Source: Antilocapra americana
Taxonomy: Eukaryota; Chordata; Mammalia; Artiodactyla; Antilocapridae
Length of the DNA stretch: 64,000 nucleotides
Assembly (NCBI GenBank): GCA_007570785.1
Contig: ML660211.1
Span: forward strand, 479,352 to 543,351
Direction: 5' to 3'
Shown: positions 1 through 10,254 of the stretch, one piece after another
Numbering within the stretch: the stretch's first letter is position 1
How the letters are laid out: each line of letters starts with the position of its first letter
Program-made: the position numbers and the translations under genes
Notes under the pieces: model-generated
Database searches by the model: none
Told to the model about the DNA's origin: nothing
The model's input: the letters and a program-made list of their open reading frames with translations, nothing else

Positions 1-229
1 ACACCTCAGAATTACCTTCCCCAAGGTGGCTGTGAAATGCGTTTACAGACCAACTCCCTTGAGCTATTAGTTGAAGGTTGGGGGAGTAACAATACCTGCC
101 TGTCCTTTTAACTGACCATCCTTATTTTCATATTTTAAAAGCCCTTGTGCATAAAAATGCAGATATTGGCAATTTAAAGTCTGTAAGAGCATACTGAAAA
201 TGTCAGTGAAATACAAAAAGCATGTGTAT

Positions 230-230
<1 letters not shown>
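1..230. other. Unassigned flank
   Basis: AT-rich DNA with no coding-like ORF and no repeat family I recognise. Confidence 0.5.

Positions 231-262
<32 letters not shown>
231..262 (+). repeat. (GT)16 microsatellite
   Basis: An uninterrupted run of 16 GT units just upstream of an ancient L1 tail. A long pure dinucleotide run like this is likely to vary in length between individuals (general knowledge, not visible here). Confidence 0.97.
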
Positions 263-263
<1 letters not shown>

Positions 264-269
264 GGGAGT

Positions 270-830
270 ATATATTGATACAGTGCTCTGGAAATTGTCA
301 AGTTCAAGGTTGAGTGTATATACTCAGTGATCCATCAATTCTAACACTAGTTATAGAGACCAAGAAATGCATACATGCATATCTGCATACAATAATACTC
401 CAAAAATGTGCATAACAGCATGATTTCAATAGCAGGAGTTGAAAACAAGGAAAGAATTGATTTCAACATACAGTGATATAAAAACATATGGGAACCCTAC
501 ACAGCAATGCAGATAAATGAGCTACAGCAATATCCAACAATGTGTATGAACTCTACAAAGAAAATATTGTGTAAAATCAGCAAGACACAAAATAACATAT
601 ACTGAATGGTTTTACTTCTGTTTAGCTCAAAAATAGCAAAAATTATCAATAAGAATTAAAGTCAGAATGGGGAGAGTAGGTAGTGATCAAGAGATATGAG
701 GTAGAGAGTTTAAGAGGTGTTTTTCATCTTCTATTTCTAGATGTGGTGTGCTCACTTGGTGATAATTTATCAAGCTCTGCCTTGAGGTTTGGACACTTTC
801 CTGTAGAAACAGAATACTAAAAATTTCACC
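270..830 (+). repeat. Ancient L1 LINE, 3' end
   Basis: Strongly diverged match to the end of a mammalian L1. In order it shows the ORF2 C-terminal and 3' UTR landmarks: a degenerate 'CAGCAATTCTAAC'-like block, 'AGCAGGAGTTGAAAACAAGG', a block on cold-fusion of 'GAATGGTTTTACTTCTGTT', and finally 'GTGATAATTTATCAAGCTCT', which matches the tail that normally precedes the poly(A). No reading frame survives. The level of divergence suggests an insertion older than the ruminants. Subfamily not assigned. Confidence 0.6.
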
Positions 831-1535
831 AATAAATACATTGCATTGATTCTTACACCTTCTTCTATCTAAGCTTTCCCATAACAGGTTGAAGTATGCC
901 TGCTTTGTGGAGCAAACCATTTCTTTAAAAAATTTGCAACAAAATTTCAAAGTAGCAGGAGAGGGTGTTTATTCATACTATGAAGCTTTTCTCCAACTCA
1001 ATTTTCATTCATATTAATGCTAATTTTGAATTCTAAATATTTAACTTCTCTCTCTAAATCTCTATTGTTTATGAACTTGAATGGAGAGGATTTTCTTTTA
1101 GGTCTACTCAGTCTCAGTGTAGCTTGCCAGTAATTCTTACAAATTATCTTTAGTCTCCTTTGGGGACACTGGGTTCTTTCTGGTGGGTCTGCAATGAACA
1201 CAACTTCTTTCTGTGGTACTGGCTTATTGTAGGGAATTGTCCTTACCTTCAGATCCCCAATATATCACTGAACATGTACCTGCCTAAGAGGAAAATGTGT
1301 TTTGCTTGCTAGAATTAAATCTTTTTAGCTTTTAATGAAAATGGGCATAAAGTTAAATCCTAACTAATATGTTACGTGTAATAGATTTGTGTGAGCTCTC
1401 AGGAATGCACTTTTTATGAGGGTGGAATTGAAACTCCTCCTCTTCCTCCTTCCTGCTAACTGGAGAACTTGCATAACAGTGGGAACTCCACCAGTCTTAG
1501 CTAAGGACACTCATGCAGCAGATAAAAGAATGATC
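831..1535. other. Unassigned AT-rich DNA
   Basis: No recognisable repeat or gene. The short minus-strand ORFs (687-950, 998-1201) have no family signature, and the first overlaps the L1 tail. A CT-rich patch lies near 1434-1455. Confidence 0.5.
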
Positions 1536-1905
1536 TAAGGTCTCCAATACTTTGTCCACCTGATGCAAAGAGCCGACTCATTTGAAAAGATCCTGATGCT
1601 CTTGAAGACTGAAAGTGAAAGTCGCTCAGTCGTGTCTGACTCTTTGAGACCGCATGGACTGTCCGTGGAATTCTCCAGACCAGAATACTGGAGTGGGTAG
1701 CCTTTCCCTTCTCCAGGGGATCTTCCCAACCCAGACTGAAGGCAAAAGGAAAAGAGAGGAGCAGAGGACGAGATGGTTGGATAGCATCACTGACTCAATA
1801 GACATGAACAAACTCCGGGAGATAGTAGAGGACAGGGAAGCCTGACGTGCTGTGGTCCATGGGGTCGCAAAGAGTCAGACATGACTTAGTGACTGAACAA
1901 CAACA
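1536..1905 (+). repeat. BovB LINE, 3' end, interrupted by a SINE
   Basis: Begins with 'CTCCAATACTTTGTCCACCT' (BovB ORF2 C-terminal region) and ends with 'CAAAGAGTCAGACATGACTT' plus a CAA-rich tail (about 1893-1903). A Bov-A SINE splits it between 'GATGCTCTTGA' and 'GGCAAAAGG'. Only the last ~240 bases of BovB are present, which is the usual 5'-truncated form. Confidence 0.93.
1614..1732 (-). mobile_element. Bov-A SINE fragment nested in BovB
   Basis: Reverse complement of the 3' body of a Bov-A SINE: it reads 'AGTCGCTCAGTCGTGTCTGA' through 'GGGGATCTTCCCAACCCAG'. The tRNA-derived head is absent (5' truncated). An 8-bp direct repeat AGACTGAA flanks it at 1606-1613 and 1733-1740 and is the likely target-site duplication. 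Removing the insert restores the BovB sequence. Confidence 0.9.
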
Positions 1906-2001
1906 CGGCAAAATGTCCCCATGCCAGGCACGGAGTCTTTATACCAATATTTTCTTCTGTAAGAGAATAAACTCTTTCGGGTTAAAAACATTCAAGCCAA
2001 A

Positions 2002-2243
2002 TGTGTGTGTGTGTGTGTGTGTGTGTGCACTCAGTTGTTCACACATGCTCTACTCTTTGTGGCCCCATGGACTGTAGTCCACCAGACTCCTCTGTCCATT
2101 GGATTTCCCAGACAAGAATACTGGAGTAGGTTGCCATTTCCTCCTCCAAGGGATCTTCCTGACCCAGGGATTGAACTTGTGTCACTTGAGACTCCTGCAT
2201 TGAGAGGTGGATGTTTTACCACTATTCCATATGGGAAGCCCGT
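2002..2243 (-). mobile_element. Bov-tA SINE with a (TG)13 tail
   Basis: Full-length SINE in reverse orientation. The tail is at the left (2002-2027, 13 TG units), followed by the 'CTCTTTGTGGCCCCATGGAC' body and a tRNA-related head ending in 'TGGGAAGCCC'. The B box (reverse of GGTTCAATCCC) is degenerate near 2168-2180. A 13-bp direct repeat with one mismatch (ATTCAAGCCAAAT at 1990-2002, ATTCTAGCCAAAT at 2244-2256) flanks SINE and microsatellite together. So the dinucleotide run is the SINE's own 3' tail. Confidence 0.92.
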
Positions 2244-2256
2244 ATTCTAGCCAAAT

Positions 2257-2880
2257 ATCTGTTACCAAAAAGTGAAGACATTCCAAAAGTTTTGTACTTT
2301 TGAATGATTCTTGGTTCCTAGACTTTCTAAATAGCTAACAATTAATAGAATTATTGGGGTTTATACCATGATAAAGATGCATTTAATTTAGGTACAAAGT
2401 TACAATAGCGAATAAACTATATGAAAGAGAAGAAAAAATATATAATACATTATTTGACAATTTTTTTCCTCACTTTTTGCTGATCAAATTCTCCAACTTC
2501 TTTTCAGGTTTTAATCACCTATTACTGAATCTATTATCTTTTTTCTCATTGAATATACACAATATCTGTACTTTTGTTTGAATATCAGTAGCAATTTTTC
2601 ATTTCTTCCAATTATATGCTAAATATTTCTATTTTATATTATTATTTAAATTGTAAGCACCTTGATGATATGAATTTTTACTATTTTTAAGTATCCCTAC
2701 AGTCATATGCATAAAGTGTTACATAAAACATAGAAATTTAGGCATGGAAAAATCTTATAAAAATCAAGAAATCTGTACAGTACAGCTATTTCAATGGTGA
2801 GCAGCTCTAAGTGGGGGTTTTCTTAATTTTGAGACTTCAGAAAAAAGCAAACAGAATATATCTACACAAATATACAAGAG
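2257..2880. other. Unassigned AT-rich DNA
   Basis: Very AT-rich, with many short A and T runs. No repeat family or ORF recognised. Confidence 0.5.
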
Positions 2881-2955
2881 TTTATTAAGAATGATTGAAT
2901 TTCTCTTTGCTGGTGAAAGAATTGATTACAAATATATTAAATATACTTAGGTTCA

Positions 2956-3330
2956 TCAGTATGAAGAATCTGTGATATAGAACTCGAGTTCTTCAGTAAG
3001 GGAATGTCCCAGACATTTAACCAGTATGAAAATGAAAGTTTCTGTGTCCTTGACTGGTGTTACTTCTGTCCTACACTGCTTTGATTCCACACCATTTTCC
3101 AGGTCTGAAATCCTTAGTTGTGTGCTGTGCTTTATAGCTTTGCTTTTTGACTTCTTCAGAATATATGTGAGCAGTAGATCTTTATCAGTTGATTTATTCA
3201 GAATGCTAAGCTCCAATATGTGATGCCAAATACAGTCTATGACAGTGTGATGTCTCACTAAATCAAATCTTCTAAATCTGTATTCTCTTTGATCTTTTAT
3301 TGAGGCAGAGGCAGCTGCATTTTTCTTCAT
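2956..3330 (-). CDS. Unidentified coding-like ORF (possible terminal exon or retrocopy)
   Basis: A 124-codon ORF from an ATG at 3330 to a TGA at 2956-2958. The frame stays open about 15 codons upstream of that ATG, to a TGA in the region around 3375. The predicted protein is mixed and charged (RFRRFDLVRHH, KKSKSKAIKH, C-terminus LTEELEFYITDSSY) with no low complexity, unlike the other short ORFs here. No signal peptide or membrane segment is seen. On the same strand an AATAAA polyadenylation signal (2886-2881) lies about 70 bases past the stop. No poly(A) tract follows it and no convincing splice acceptor precedes it. I do not recognise the protein. It could be a last exon, an old retrocopy, or chance; chance cannot be excluded at this length. 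Confidence 0.25.
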   Translation of the reverse strand: MKKNAAASASIKDQREYRFRRFDLVRHHTVIDCIWHHILELSILNKSTDKDLLLTYILKKSKSKAIKHSTQLRISDLENGVESKQCRTEVTPVKDTETFIFILVKCLGHSLTEELEFYITDSSY

Positions 3331-4572
3331 GGAATCTCTTTCCTCTTTATTATATGTTATAGATACGAAAGTTCAAAACCTTTCTTTTTATAATGGAGGA
3401 TAAACAAAAAACAAACTCTGCAGGCCAAGGAATTCCGTGCCACACCATTATGCGTCTCCTAGAAGAAGTGACCCAGGAATAGTTCAGGTTTTGTTCAAAC
3501 ACTACATACCTGTAATTGTATGTTTCATATTAAACGTGCTATCTCAAAGGCCTGCAGATCCTGACATAGATTAGAGGAATGACAAATTGAATGCTGTTAA
3601 AATGACTTTTAAAATTATATGAAAGAATTTTCATTTTTCTGAAAAAGATAAATCCAGCTTGCTCATTGTGGTTTTGGGTATTATATACTTCGAGAGCAAA
3701 TTTAATGTGATTCTGATTTACTTTCAGCAATTTTGACTTACTCAACTTTAAGGCCAATAATGAATGTGAAAAAATCCCATAACCTCTAAACCTTGACAAC
3801 ACTTCCTTTCTCATAAAACTGATTTAGTAGTAAAGCCATAGCAAATAATATATGACCTCTCATTTTACTATGTGATATTAAATAATTTGTAAATATGAAA
3901 GAATTATTACATTTTTAGCATGTCCTTATTTCAAAGAGTATATTATTTTAATATTGATTTGCAAAACAAAAAGATACCCAGTAGGTTTCTGCATAGTACA
4001 GTCTTGGAAAAATCATTATAATTTAGGCATACCACTCAAATATTATAAAACTTGATCACACAAGATTCTGGGTACCAGAAATCAAGCCAGTTTCAACTGA
4101 CAAAAAATATGTGAAATATATTTTAATATTCTCTACATAATTTATCTTATTCAAGGAAGAAACACTTTGCTTAGTCTATTTTTTTTTTTTTTTGCTTAGT
4201 CTATTTTTTAAAGAAAAATGCAATATCCATTAGTATAAAATAAACAAAGGAATAATATTTAAGTTCCAATTTATGCATATCTAATATTCTCACAAGAAGT
4301 AAAAATTTAAAACCTGTTTTAAGTCTTTATTACAATATCAATATCAATTATCAATTAAGAAAAGTGCTGACATTACACTGTAATTGAAATCAACCTCACG
4401 ATAATGAAGTAATAAGTGGACTCTCAGTAGAAGCTCTCCTGAGGATTTTACACTGTTCTGCTTTTTTCCTTTGTTCTAGAGCCACCATTTCTCTTTGATT
4501 TCAAGGACGAATGAAAGTATTCTATATGTACAAATCTCTCAGGGGTTTAGCGATTTGGGGCAGTTTCTTGTC
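3331..4572. other. Unassigned AT-rich DNA with a small duplication
   Basis: No repeat family recognised. A short direct duplication built on TTTGCTTAGTCTATTTTTT occurs around 4166-4184 and 4191-4209, separated by a T run; it is probably replication slippage. The minus-strand ORF 3539-3814 has no family signature. Confidence 0.5.
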
Positions 4573-4790
4573 AGCGATTCCTGGGTGGCTCAGACGATAA
4601 GGAGTCTGTTTGTAATGCGGGAGACCCAGGTTTGATCCCTGGGTCAGGAAGATCCCCTGGAGAAGGAAATGGTAACCCACTCCAGTATTCTTGCCTAGAG
4701 AATTTCATGGACAGAGGAGCCTGGCAGGCTACAGTCCATGGGGTCGCAAAGAGTCAGACATGACTGAGTGACTTCAGTTTCACTTATCAG
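4573..4790 (+). mobile_element. Bov-tA SINE, full length
   Basis: tRNA-like head with an A-box region (TGGCTCAGACGATAAGG) and a B box (GGTTTGATCCC), then the Bov-A body 'GAAGATCCCCTGGAGAAGGA' and the BovB-like 3' end 'CAAAGAGTCAGACATGACTG'. An oppositely oriented SINE follows within about 20 bases, so the two could fold back on each other. Confidence 0.95.
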
Positions 4791-4807
4791 GATAATGCGC
4801 CTGTTTA

Positions 4808-4954
4808 TGCACCCGTCCATGGAATTCTCCAGGTAAGAGGACTGGAGTGGGTTGCCATTTCCTCCTCCAGGGGATCTTCTTGACCCAGGATCGAACCTCG
4901 GTCTCCTGCATTGTAGACAGACTCTTGGCTGTCAGAACCACCAGGGAAGCCCTG
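4808..4954 (-). mobile_element. Bov-tA SINE, 3' truncated
   Basis: Reverse orientation. It contains 'CCATGGAATTCTCCAGGTAA', 'GGGTTGCCATTTCCTCCTCC' and the head 'AACCACCAGGGAAGCC'. The BovB-like 3' end is missing, so the deletion or truncation is on the side facing the plus-strand SINE. Confidence 0.9.
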
Positions 4955-5577
4955 CTTTTGCACACTTGCATCTAAACACAGTGCCTCACACAGGGTATAA
5001 TCTTATTTCTGGCTGAGGGAACAATCATCTTGGATGGGCAGGTTGTGTGAACCAAGATCCAGGGACTCAGGCTACCAGAGAAACTAAGACTTGAGCAGCT
5101 ACAGGGAAGATCGCTTCCCTCAGCCAGATGCTTCCAGAGGGAGAAACATAGAAGAGTATGTGCTGTGCAAATTCTGTTTAAAAACATAGTTTAGAAGCCA
5201 TTGGGCACATGTCTCCTCGTGTCCCCATGGTGGGCAAATAGCCCCAGGTGAAGCCAGGGGGAATGAAGTCTCAAGTTGAGAGGCTGTCCACCAGGAGCAG
5301 AGAAAGGAGCAAGGGGCTGGGGGACAGTCACAAAGCTGGCCACAGAGAGCAAACTGTCTCTCCCCAAAGTAATGACAAACTAAGGGTATGAGAGACATAT
5401 CCTTAAGTGTCTATGAAGCACAGTTAAATAAGGACATTGCATACTCTTTAAAATAATGACAGTGATTATGAAGTCTAAAGACCAAGTTTTCTTTGGTAAT
5501 AATAGCTTTCAATTTTTATTCTGGAAAAACTCTGCTTAAAAAAAAAAAAAAAGAAGTTGTGTTTATACATAACTATA
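4955..5577. other. Unassigned segment with raised GC
   Basis: About 4975-5400 has clearly higher GC than its surroundings. Overlapping minus-strand ORFs (4972-5187, 5120-5398) are open, but their translations are rich in Cys, Ser and Pro and match no family I know. It may be an old LTR or other repeat that I cannot name. An A run sits near 5539-5552. Confidence 0.4.
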
Positions 5578-5800
5578 CTCATGTACTCAGTCTCTCAGTC
5601 ATGTCCAACTCTTTGGAAAACCCATGGTCTATAGCCCACCAGGCTCCTCTGTCCATGGGATTTCCCCAGCAAGAATACAGGAGTGAGTTGCCATTTCCTC
5701 CTTCAGGAATCTTCCCCATCCAAGGACCAAGCCTGCATCTCCTGTGTATACTGCACTAGCAGAAAGATTCTTTACCACTAGGGTCACCTGGGAAGTCCAA
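5578..5800 (-). mobile_element. Bov-tA SINE, diverged
   Basis: Reverse orientation: 'CAGTCTCTCAGTCATGTCCA' at the left, 'GGCTCCTCTGTCCATGGGAT' in the body, and the tRNA-like head 'TCACCTGGGAAGTCC' at the right. Several substitutions and small indels. No clear target-site duplication. Confidence 0.92.
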
Positions 5801-6435
5801 ATAAACTCTAAAACATCTAATAATTTATTATCAAAAATGCTTCTTTTAAGATATACATTTTTATTTAATATAAACTATTTATTGTTCCTATTTGGAATAT
5901 ATATTTTAATTTTTTTTTACATTATATACTTATGTACTAATTAAAAAAAAAGTCTCTACTTGAATGAATAGTATCACAATATATTCCAAAAGTTGGGGAA
6001 TTTTTTAAGTTTAGAGAAAATTGAGTATTGAGATGGGAAGGTAATAATATAGGAAAGATAGATTATATTTTGTTGTAATGAGGTCTAACTCCAAATCTGT
6101 GTTGTAAAACAGTGATGGTTTATTTCTGGCTCATGCTGTGTACACAGCTCATTGGGGATATAGTCATGTTGTCCTTTTTCTGTTAACTAGATTCTGGGAG
6201 AAACACCTTCCAGAAATATAGCCAGAGATTATGAAGGAAGGAAAGTCAAAACGTGGCCCACCCTGCACTCAATCTTCAAGATCCTGCCAGAAATGACCAA
6301 GCATGCCTCCAATTTCATATTACCAGATAAAGTAAATCATTTTGCCAAACTTAATATCTGGTGAGTTGGGAAGTACAATCCTACCTCATGCCTAAAACAA
6401 AGGAAAATGACGTGTCTGTCCCTAGTACAAATGTC
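5801..6435. other. AT-rich DNA, then an unnamed ancient mammalian repeat (about 6065-6425)
   Basis: From about 6065 the sequence resembles a dispersed mammalian repeat that I know by sight but cannot name safely. Landmarks are 'ATGGTTTATTTCTGGCTCAT', then an 'ATTCTGGGAG' block and 'AAGTACAATCCTACCTCATG'. A related stretch lies at about 28480-28760. The assignment is by general resemblance only. Confidence 0.35.
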
Positions 6436-6802
6436 TACAATTTCAAACTCTGGTGCTGGAGAAGACTCTTGACAGTCCCCTGGACTGCAAGGAGATCAAA
6501 CCAGGCAACCCTAAAGGAAATCAACCCTGAATATTCATTGGAATAACTGTTGCTGAACCCACATTACTTTGGCCAATTGATGCAAAGAACTGATTCACTG
6601 GAAAAGACCCAGATGCTGGGAAAGATTGAGGGCAGAAGGAGAATGGGATGCAGAGGATGAGATGGTTGGATGGCATCACAGAACTCAATGGACATGAATC
6701 TGAGCAAGCTCTGAGAGATAGTGAAGGACAGAGGATCCTGGTATGCTCCAGTCCATGGGGACACCAAGAGTTAGATACAACTTAGCAACTGAACAACAAC
6801 AA
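6436..6802 (+). repeat. BovB LINE, 3' end
   Basis: Starts in the ORF2 C-terminal region ('CTCTGGTGCTGGAGAAGACT'), passes 'GATGCTGGGAAAGATTGAGG' and 'GATGAGATGGTTGGATGGCA', and ends 'AACTGAACAACAACAA', the usual CAA-type BovB tail. 5' truncated to under 400 bases; no intact frame. Confidence 0.95.
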
Positions 6803-8424
6803 TCTCTGTTTCAGTTAAGAAACCATCTTTAAGGTCACTCTCCTTTTCCCACTAAAAATACACCCATCACTTCACAGTGGAAGAAAAGAATCCTTTGAGT
6901 GATAGCATATTAACATGATATCATGTGCAATATTATGGGCTTCTGTAAAATTAGAGAAAAAGGAACACTAAAATGACACTAGAAACTGCCATTTGAAGTG
7001 GAGGAGGCAGGTGCAAAACATGGCAGGATGGTCCTGAAATCCCAAGAGAGATATTGAGTGGGCATCTTACACTAGGCATAGAAAATATTTCTTGAGTAGA
7101 TTCTAATTTTGTCTACTGAGAGAGAAATATTGTTCATTTATCTGTAGATTTTTTTTACCTATCCTCTTCAAGTGTTACCTTTCTTCATTATTACTTTTGC
7201 AATTAGTAGCTGGACACTGGAAATTTTGCCTTAGTGGTTGAATACTTTCTGAATTTACTTTCTGCCTATAGGCAATTGGTGATTCCAGGGGCATTTTACA
7301 TTTACAAAACTGTAGTGTTTTTTAACCTATAATGGGTGAAGTGTCCTAGTGTAAACACACTTAAGGAAATATAACACAAAGTAAGGAGGGAAAAATATAG
7401 AAGAGGGCAGGGGGAAAGAGGTGGGAAGAGAGAAAAAAGAAAGAAAAAAAAAAGGAAAGGAGGGGAGAGGAGATGAAGAGAGGAAGGAAGGGGTATTTTA
7501 ATTAAAGAAAAAAGTCACCACACATACAATGTAAACCCCTAAGAGAAGTGAATCTTGCTTTTTACAGTTCAAAGAAAAAAGAATGATAGAAATCAATATT
7601 TGAAAAGAGTGTCAGAGAATTTTCTTAAAATTTCAAGAAAGAGCAAATGGTAGATCCAAGAAATCCTATGAATTTTTAAATGCAATAAAATTTTTGTATT
7701 AGAATGTAAATAAATTAATGCTAACAGCAATGATTGTTCAAAATAATTTCTTTAGAATTGAAATATCAATCCTTTCAAAGAATGTTTTTTATTGTTAAGG
7801 GTATCTGTTTCTCTGAATATTTATTCTCTGAGTTATTGACAATTTTATGTATGTTTTGGTGTGTTTTAATCATCTATCTATATGTCAAATACTTGGCTTA
7901 TTGTTCACTGGACAATGAAAAAAACTTTTAAATTGACATTCAGCAGCAGCAATATATTTTGTTTAAGCATTCTTGCAAATTTAATTGAAAAATCTATAAA
8001 AAATAAGCAAATGATGGATAATATTTTAATTTATAGTCTTGGGGTATATTTCAATTGATTGCAAAAAAAAAAAATCCTGGGAATAACTTGTGAATTAAAT
8101 ACAAAAAATTGAATAATGCTATTTGCATGCAGATAGTTTTTCATTTTTCATACTTAAGTGTATATGTAACATAAAGATGAAAGTTGAAGGCAAAAATTCA
8201 AATAACAGTTTCTAATATTTCTTTTATTATTTTACCTATTTTAAAGTTTAATGTATTTCTTTTGATATAAAGATAATGTGGGCTTAATTTCTGTGAATAT
8301 ACTTAAAATTGGCTGATATTTATTTATACACTGGTAATTTAAGTATATCATTTGAATTAGTAAAAACAAAAATCTTACAAAATTTTCTGTTATTCATATA
8401 AAGGACATAACAATAGTAAAATAT
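6803..8424. other. Unassigned AT-rich DNA containing a polypurine tract
   Basis: No gene or transposable element recognised, apart from the purine tract annotated at 7381-7494. The plus-strand ORF 7734-7931 is Phe/Ile/Leu-rich, as expected from AT-rich DNA. Confidence 0.5.
7381..7494 (+). repeat. Polypurine (GA-rich) tract
   Basis: About 114 bases with only a handful of pyrimidines; the stretch 7424-7472 is purines only. Mirror-like purine runs such as AGGAAAGGAGGGGAGAGGAG can in principle form triplex DNA (general knowledge). No function is shown. Confidence 0.9.
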
Positions 8425-9101
8425 AACTGGACAGCTACATGGAAAAGAATGAAATTAGAACATTTTCTCATATCATATATAAAAATAAACACAAAATTGA
8501 TTAAACAACTTAAAGTAAGACCTAAAACCATAAAACCCCTACAAGAGAACATAGGCAGAACACTTTTGACATAGATCTTAGAAACATTTTTTGAATCCAT
8601 CCCTTAAACAAAAAACAAAACAAAAGCAAAAATAAACAAATAGGATCCAGTGAAATGTAAAAGTTTTTGCATAACAAAGGAAACTATGGATAAAATTTAA
8701 AAATAACCTATAGAATGCAAAAAAATGTAAATTATATATACTAAGAAGGGATAATATCCAAAATATATAAACTCATACAATTAAACATAAAAGACCCCAC
8801 AAATAACCTGATTTAAAAATGGCTAGAGGACATGAGGAGACATTTTTTCAAAGAAGTGTGGATGGCTAACAGGCACATAAAAAGATGCTCAACACTCCTA
8901 ATCATCAGGGAAATGCAAACCAAAATCACAATAAGGTATCACCTCACATAATCAGAATGGCTATCATCAAAAAGTTTAAAAATAACAAATGTAGGTGAGG
9001 ATGTAGGGAAAAGGGAACTCTACTATACTGTTGGTAGGAATGTAAATAGGTGCAGCCACTTTGGAAAGGAGTATGGAGGTTCCTCAAAAAACTCAAAGTA
9101 G

Positions 9102-9636
9102 CTATTCTGCAGTCTAGGTTGCCATCTCAGGCTAGTTCCCTCGGGCTGCCCTCAGGCATTCAGTCCCAGTCCTCACCCATAGTGGTTCAGCCCGCCCCTC
9201 CCTGAGCAGCCCATGCTTGCTAGTGGGGGATGGGGCGTCTGGGCCGCCGCTCCACTTGGAGTTGCAGTAGGCACGTAATCTGTGGGGTTTAATTATTTAT
9301 CTATTTTTGCTCCTCGACATTTTGCCCTCTGAGACTCGCCACAGATCCGCTGGGGAGAATGTTTCCTGGTGTTCAGAAACCTCTCTCTTTTTTAAGACTC
9401 CCTTCCCAGGACGGATCTCTGTCCCTAACTCTTTTGCCTCTCTTTTAACTTTTTATATTTTGTCCTACCTTCTTTTGAAGACAATGGGCTGCCTTTCTGG
9501 GTGCCTGATGTCCTCTGCCAACATTCAGAAGTTGTTTTGTGGAGTTTGCTCAGCTTTTAAATGTTCTTTTGGTGTATTTGTTGGGGGAGAAGGTGGTCTC
9601 TCTGTCCTATTCTTCCGCCATCTTAGTTCCCCCTCC
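9102..9636 (-). promoter_or_regulatory. Inverted L1 5' UTR (promoter region remnant)
   Basis: On the minus strand this reads as the start of a ruminant L1: AACTAAGATGGCGGAAGAAT near 9630, then purine-rich 5' UTR and a GC-rich CpG-containing part near 9110-9270. In L1 elements the 5' UTR carries the internal promoter. Whether this copy is active is unknown. It would transcribe leftward, away from its own 3' half. The plus-strand ORF 9307-9702 is just the antisense of this UTR. Confidence 0.75.
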
Positions 9637-10254
9637 ACTGAGGAAACCAGAATTGAAAGAGACACGTGGGCACAATGTTCATCGCTGCATTGTTTACAAT
9701 AGCCAGGACATGGAAGCAGCCTAGATGTCCATCAACTGACGAATGGATAAGAAAGCTGTGGTACACATACACAATGGAATATTACTCAGCTATTAAAAAG
9801 AATACATTTGAATCAGTTCTACTGAGGTGGACGAAACTGGAGCCTATTATACAGAGTGAAGTAATCCAGAAGGAAAAACACCAATACAGTACACTAATGC
9901 ATATATATGGAATTTAGAAAGATGATAACGAGAACCCTGTATGCATGACAGCAAAAGAGATGCAGATGTATAGAACAGTCTTTTGGACTCTATGGGAGAG
10001 AGCAAGGGTGGGATGATATGGGAGAACGGTATTGAAACCTGTTAATTATCATATGTGAAATCAATTGCCAGCCCAGGTTTGATGCTTGATAAAGGGTACT
10101 CAGGGCTGGTGCAACAGGATGACCCAGAGAGAGGGAATCAAGAGGGAGGTGGGAGGGGGGTTCTGGAAGGGGAACACATGTTTACCCATGGCAGATTCAT
10201 GTCAGTGAATAGCAAAATCAACACAATAATGTAAAGGGAAAAAAAAAAAAAAAC
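9102..10254 (+). mobile_element. Younger ruminant L1 insertion with inverted 5' UTR
   Basis: The insertion is bounded by a 10-bp direct repeat CTCAAAGTAG (9092-9101 and 10255-10264) and ends in a 15-base A run (10239-10253). 9637-10238 is the L1 3' end in sense ('ACTGAGGAAACCAGAATTGA' through 'GGCAGATTCATGTCAGTGAA'). 9102-9636 is the reverse complement of a ruminant L1 5' UTR, its extreme 5' end (reverse of AACTAAGATGGCGG) lying at the inner junction near 9636. Almost all of ORF1 and ORF2 is missing. The order inverted 5' part then sense 3' part is that expected from twin priming, but the internal loss is unusually large. Confidence 0.9.

Noticed and set aside
4666..4944. CRISPR-like repeated units
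   Set aside because: The repetition comes from an inverted pair of SINEs; there are no regularly spaced direct repeats, and a CRISPR array is not expected in a mammalian genome.
9307..9702. 131-codon plus-strand ORF as a gene
   Set aside because: It is the antisense of an inverted L1 5' UTR running into L1 3' sequence; no protein-family signal.
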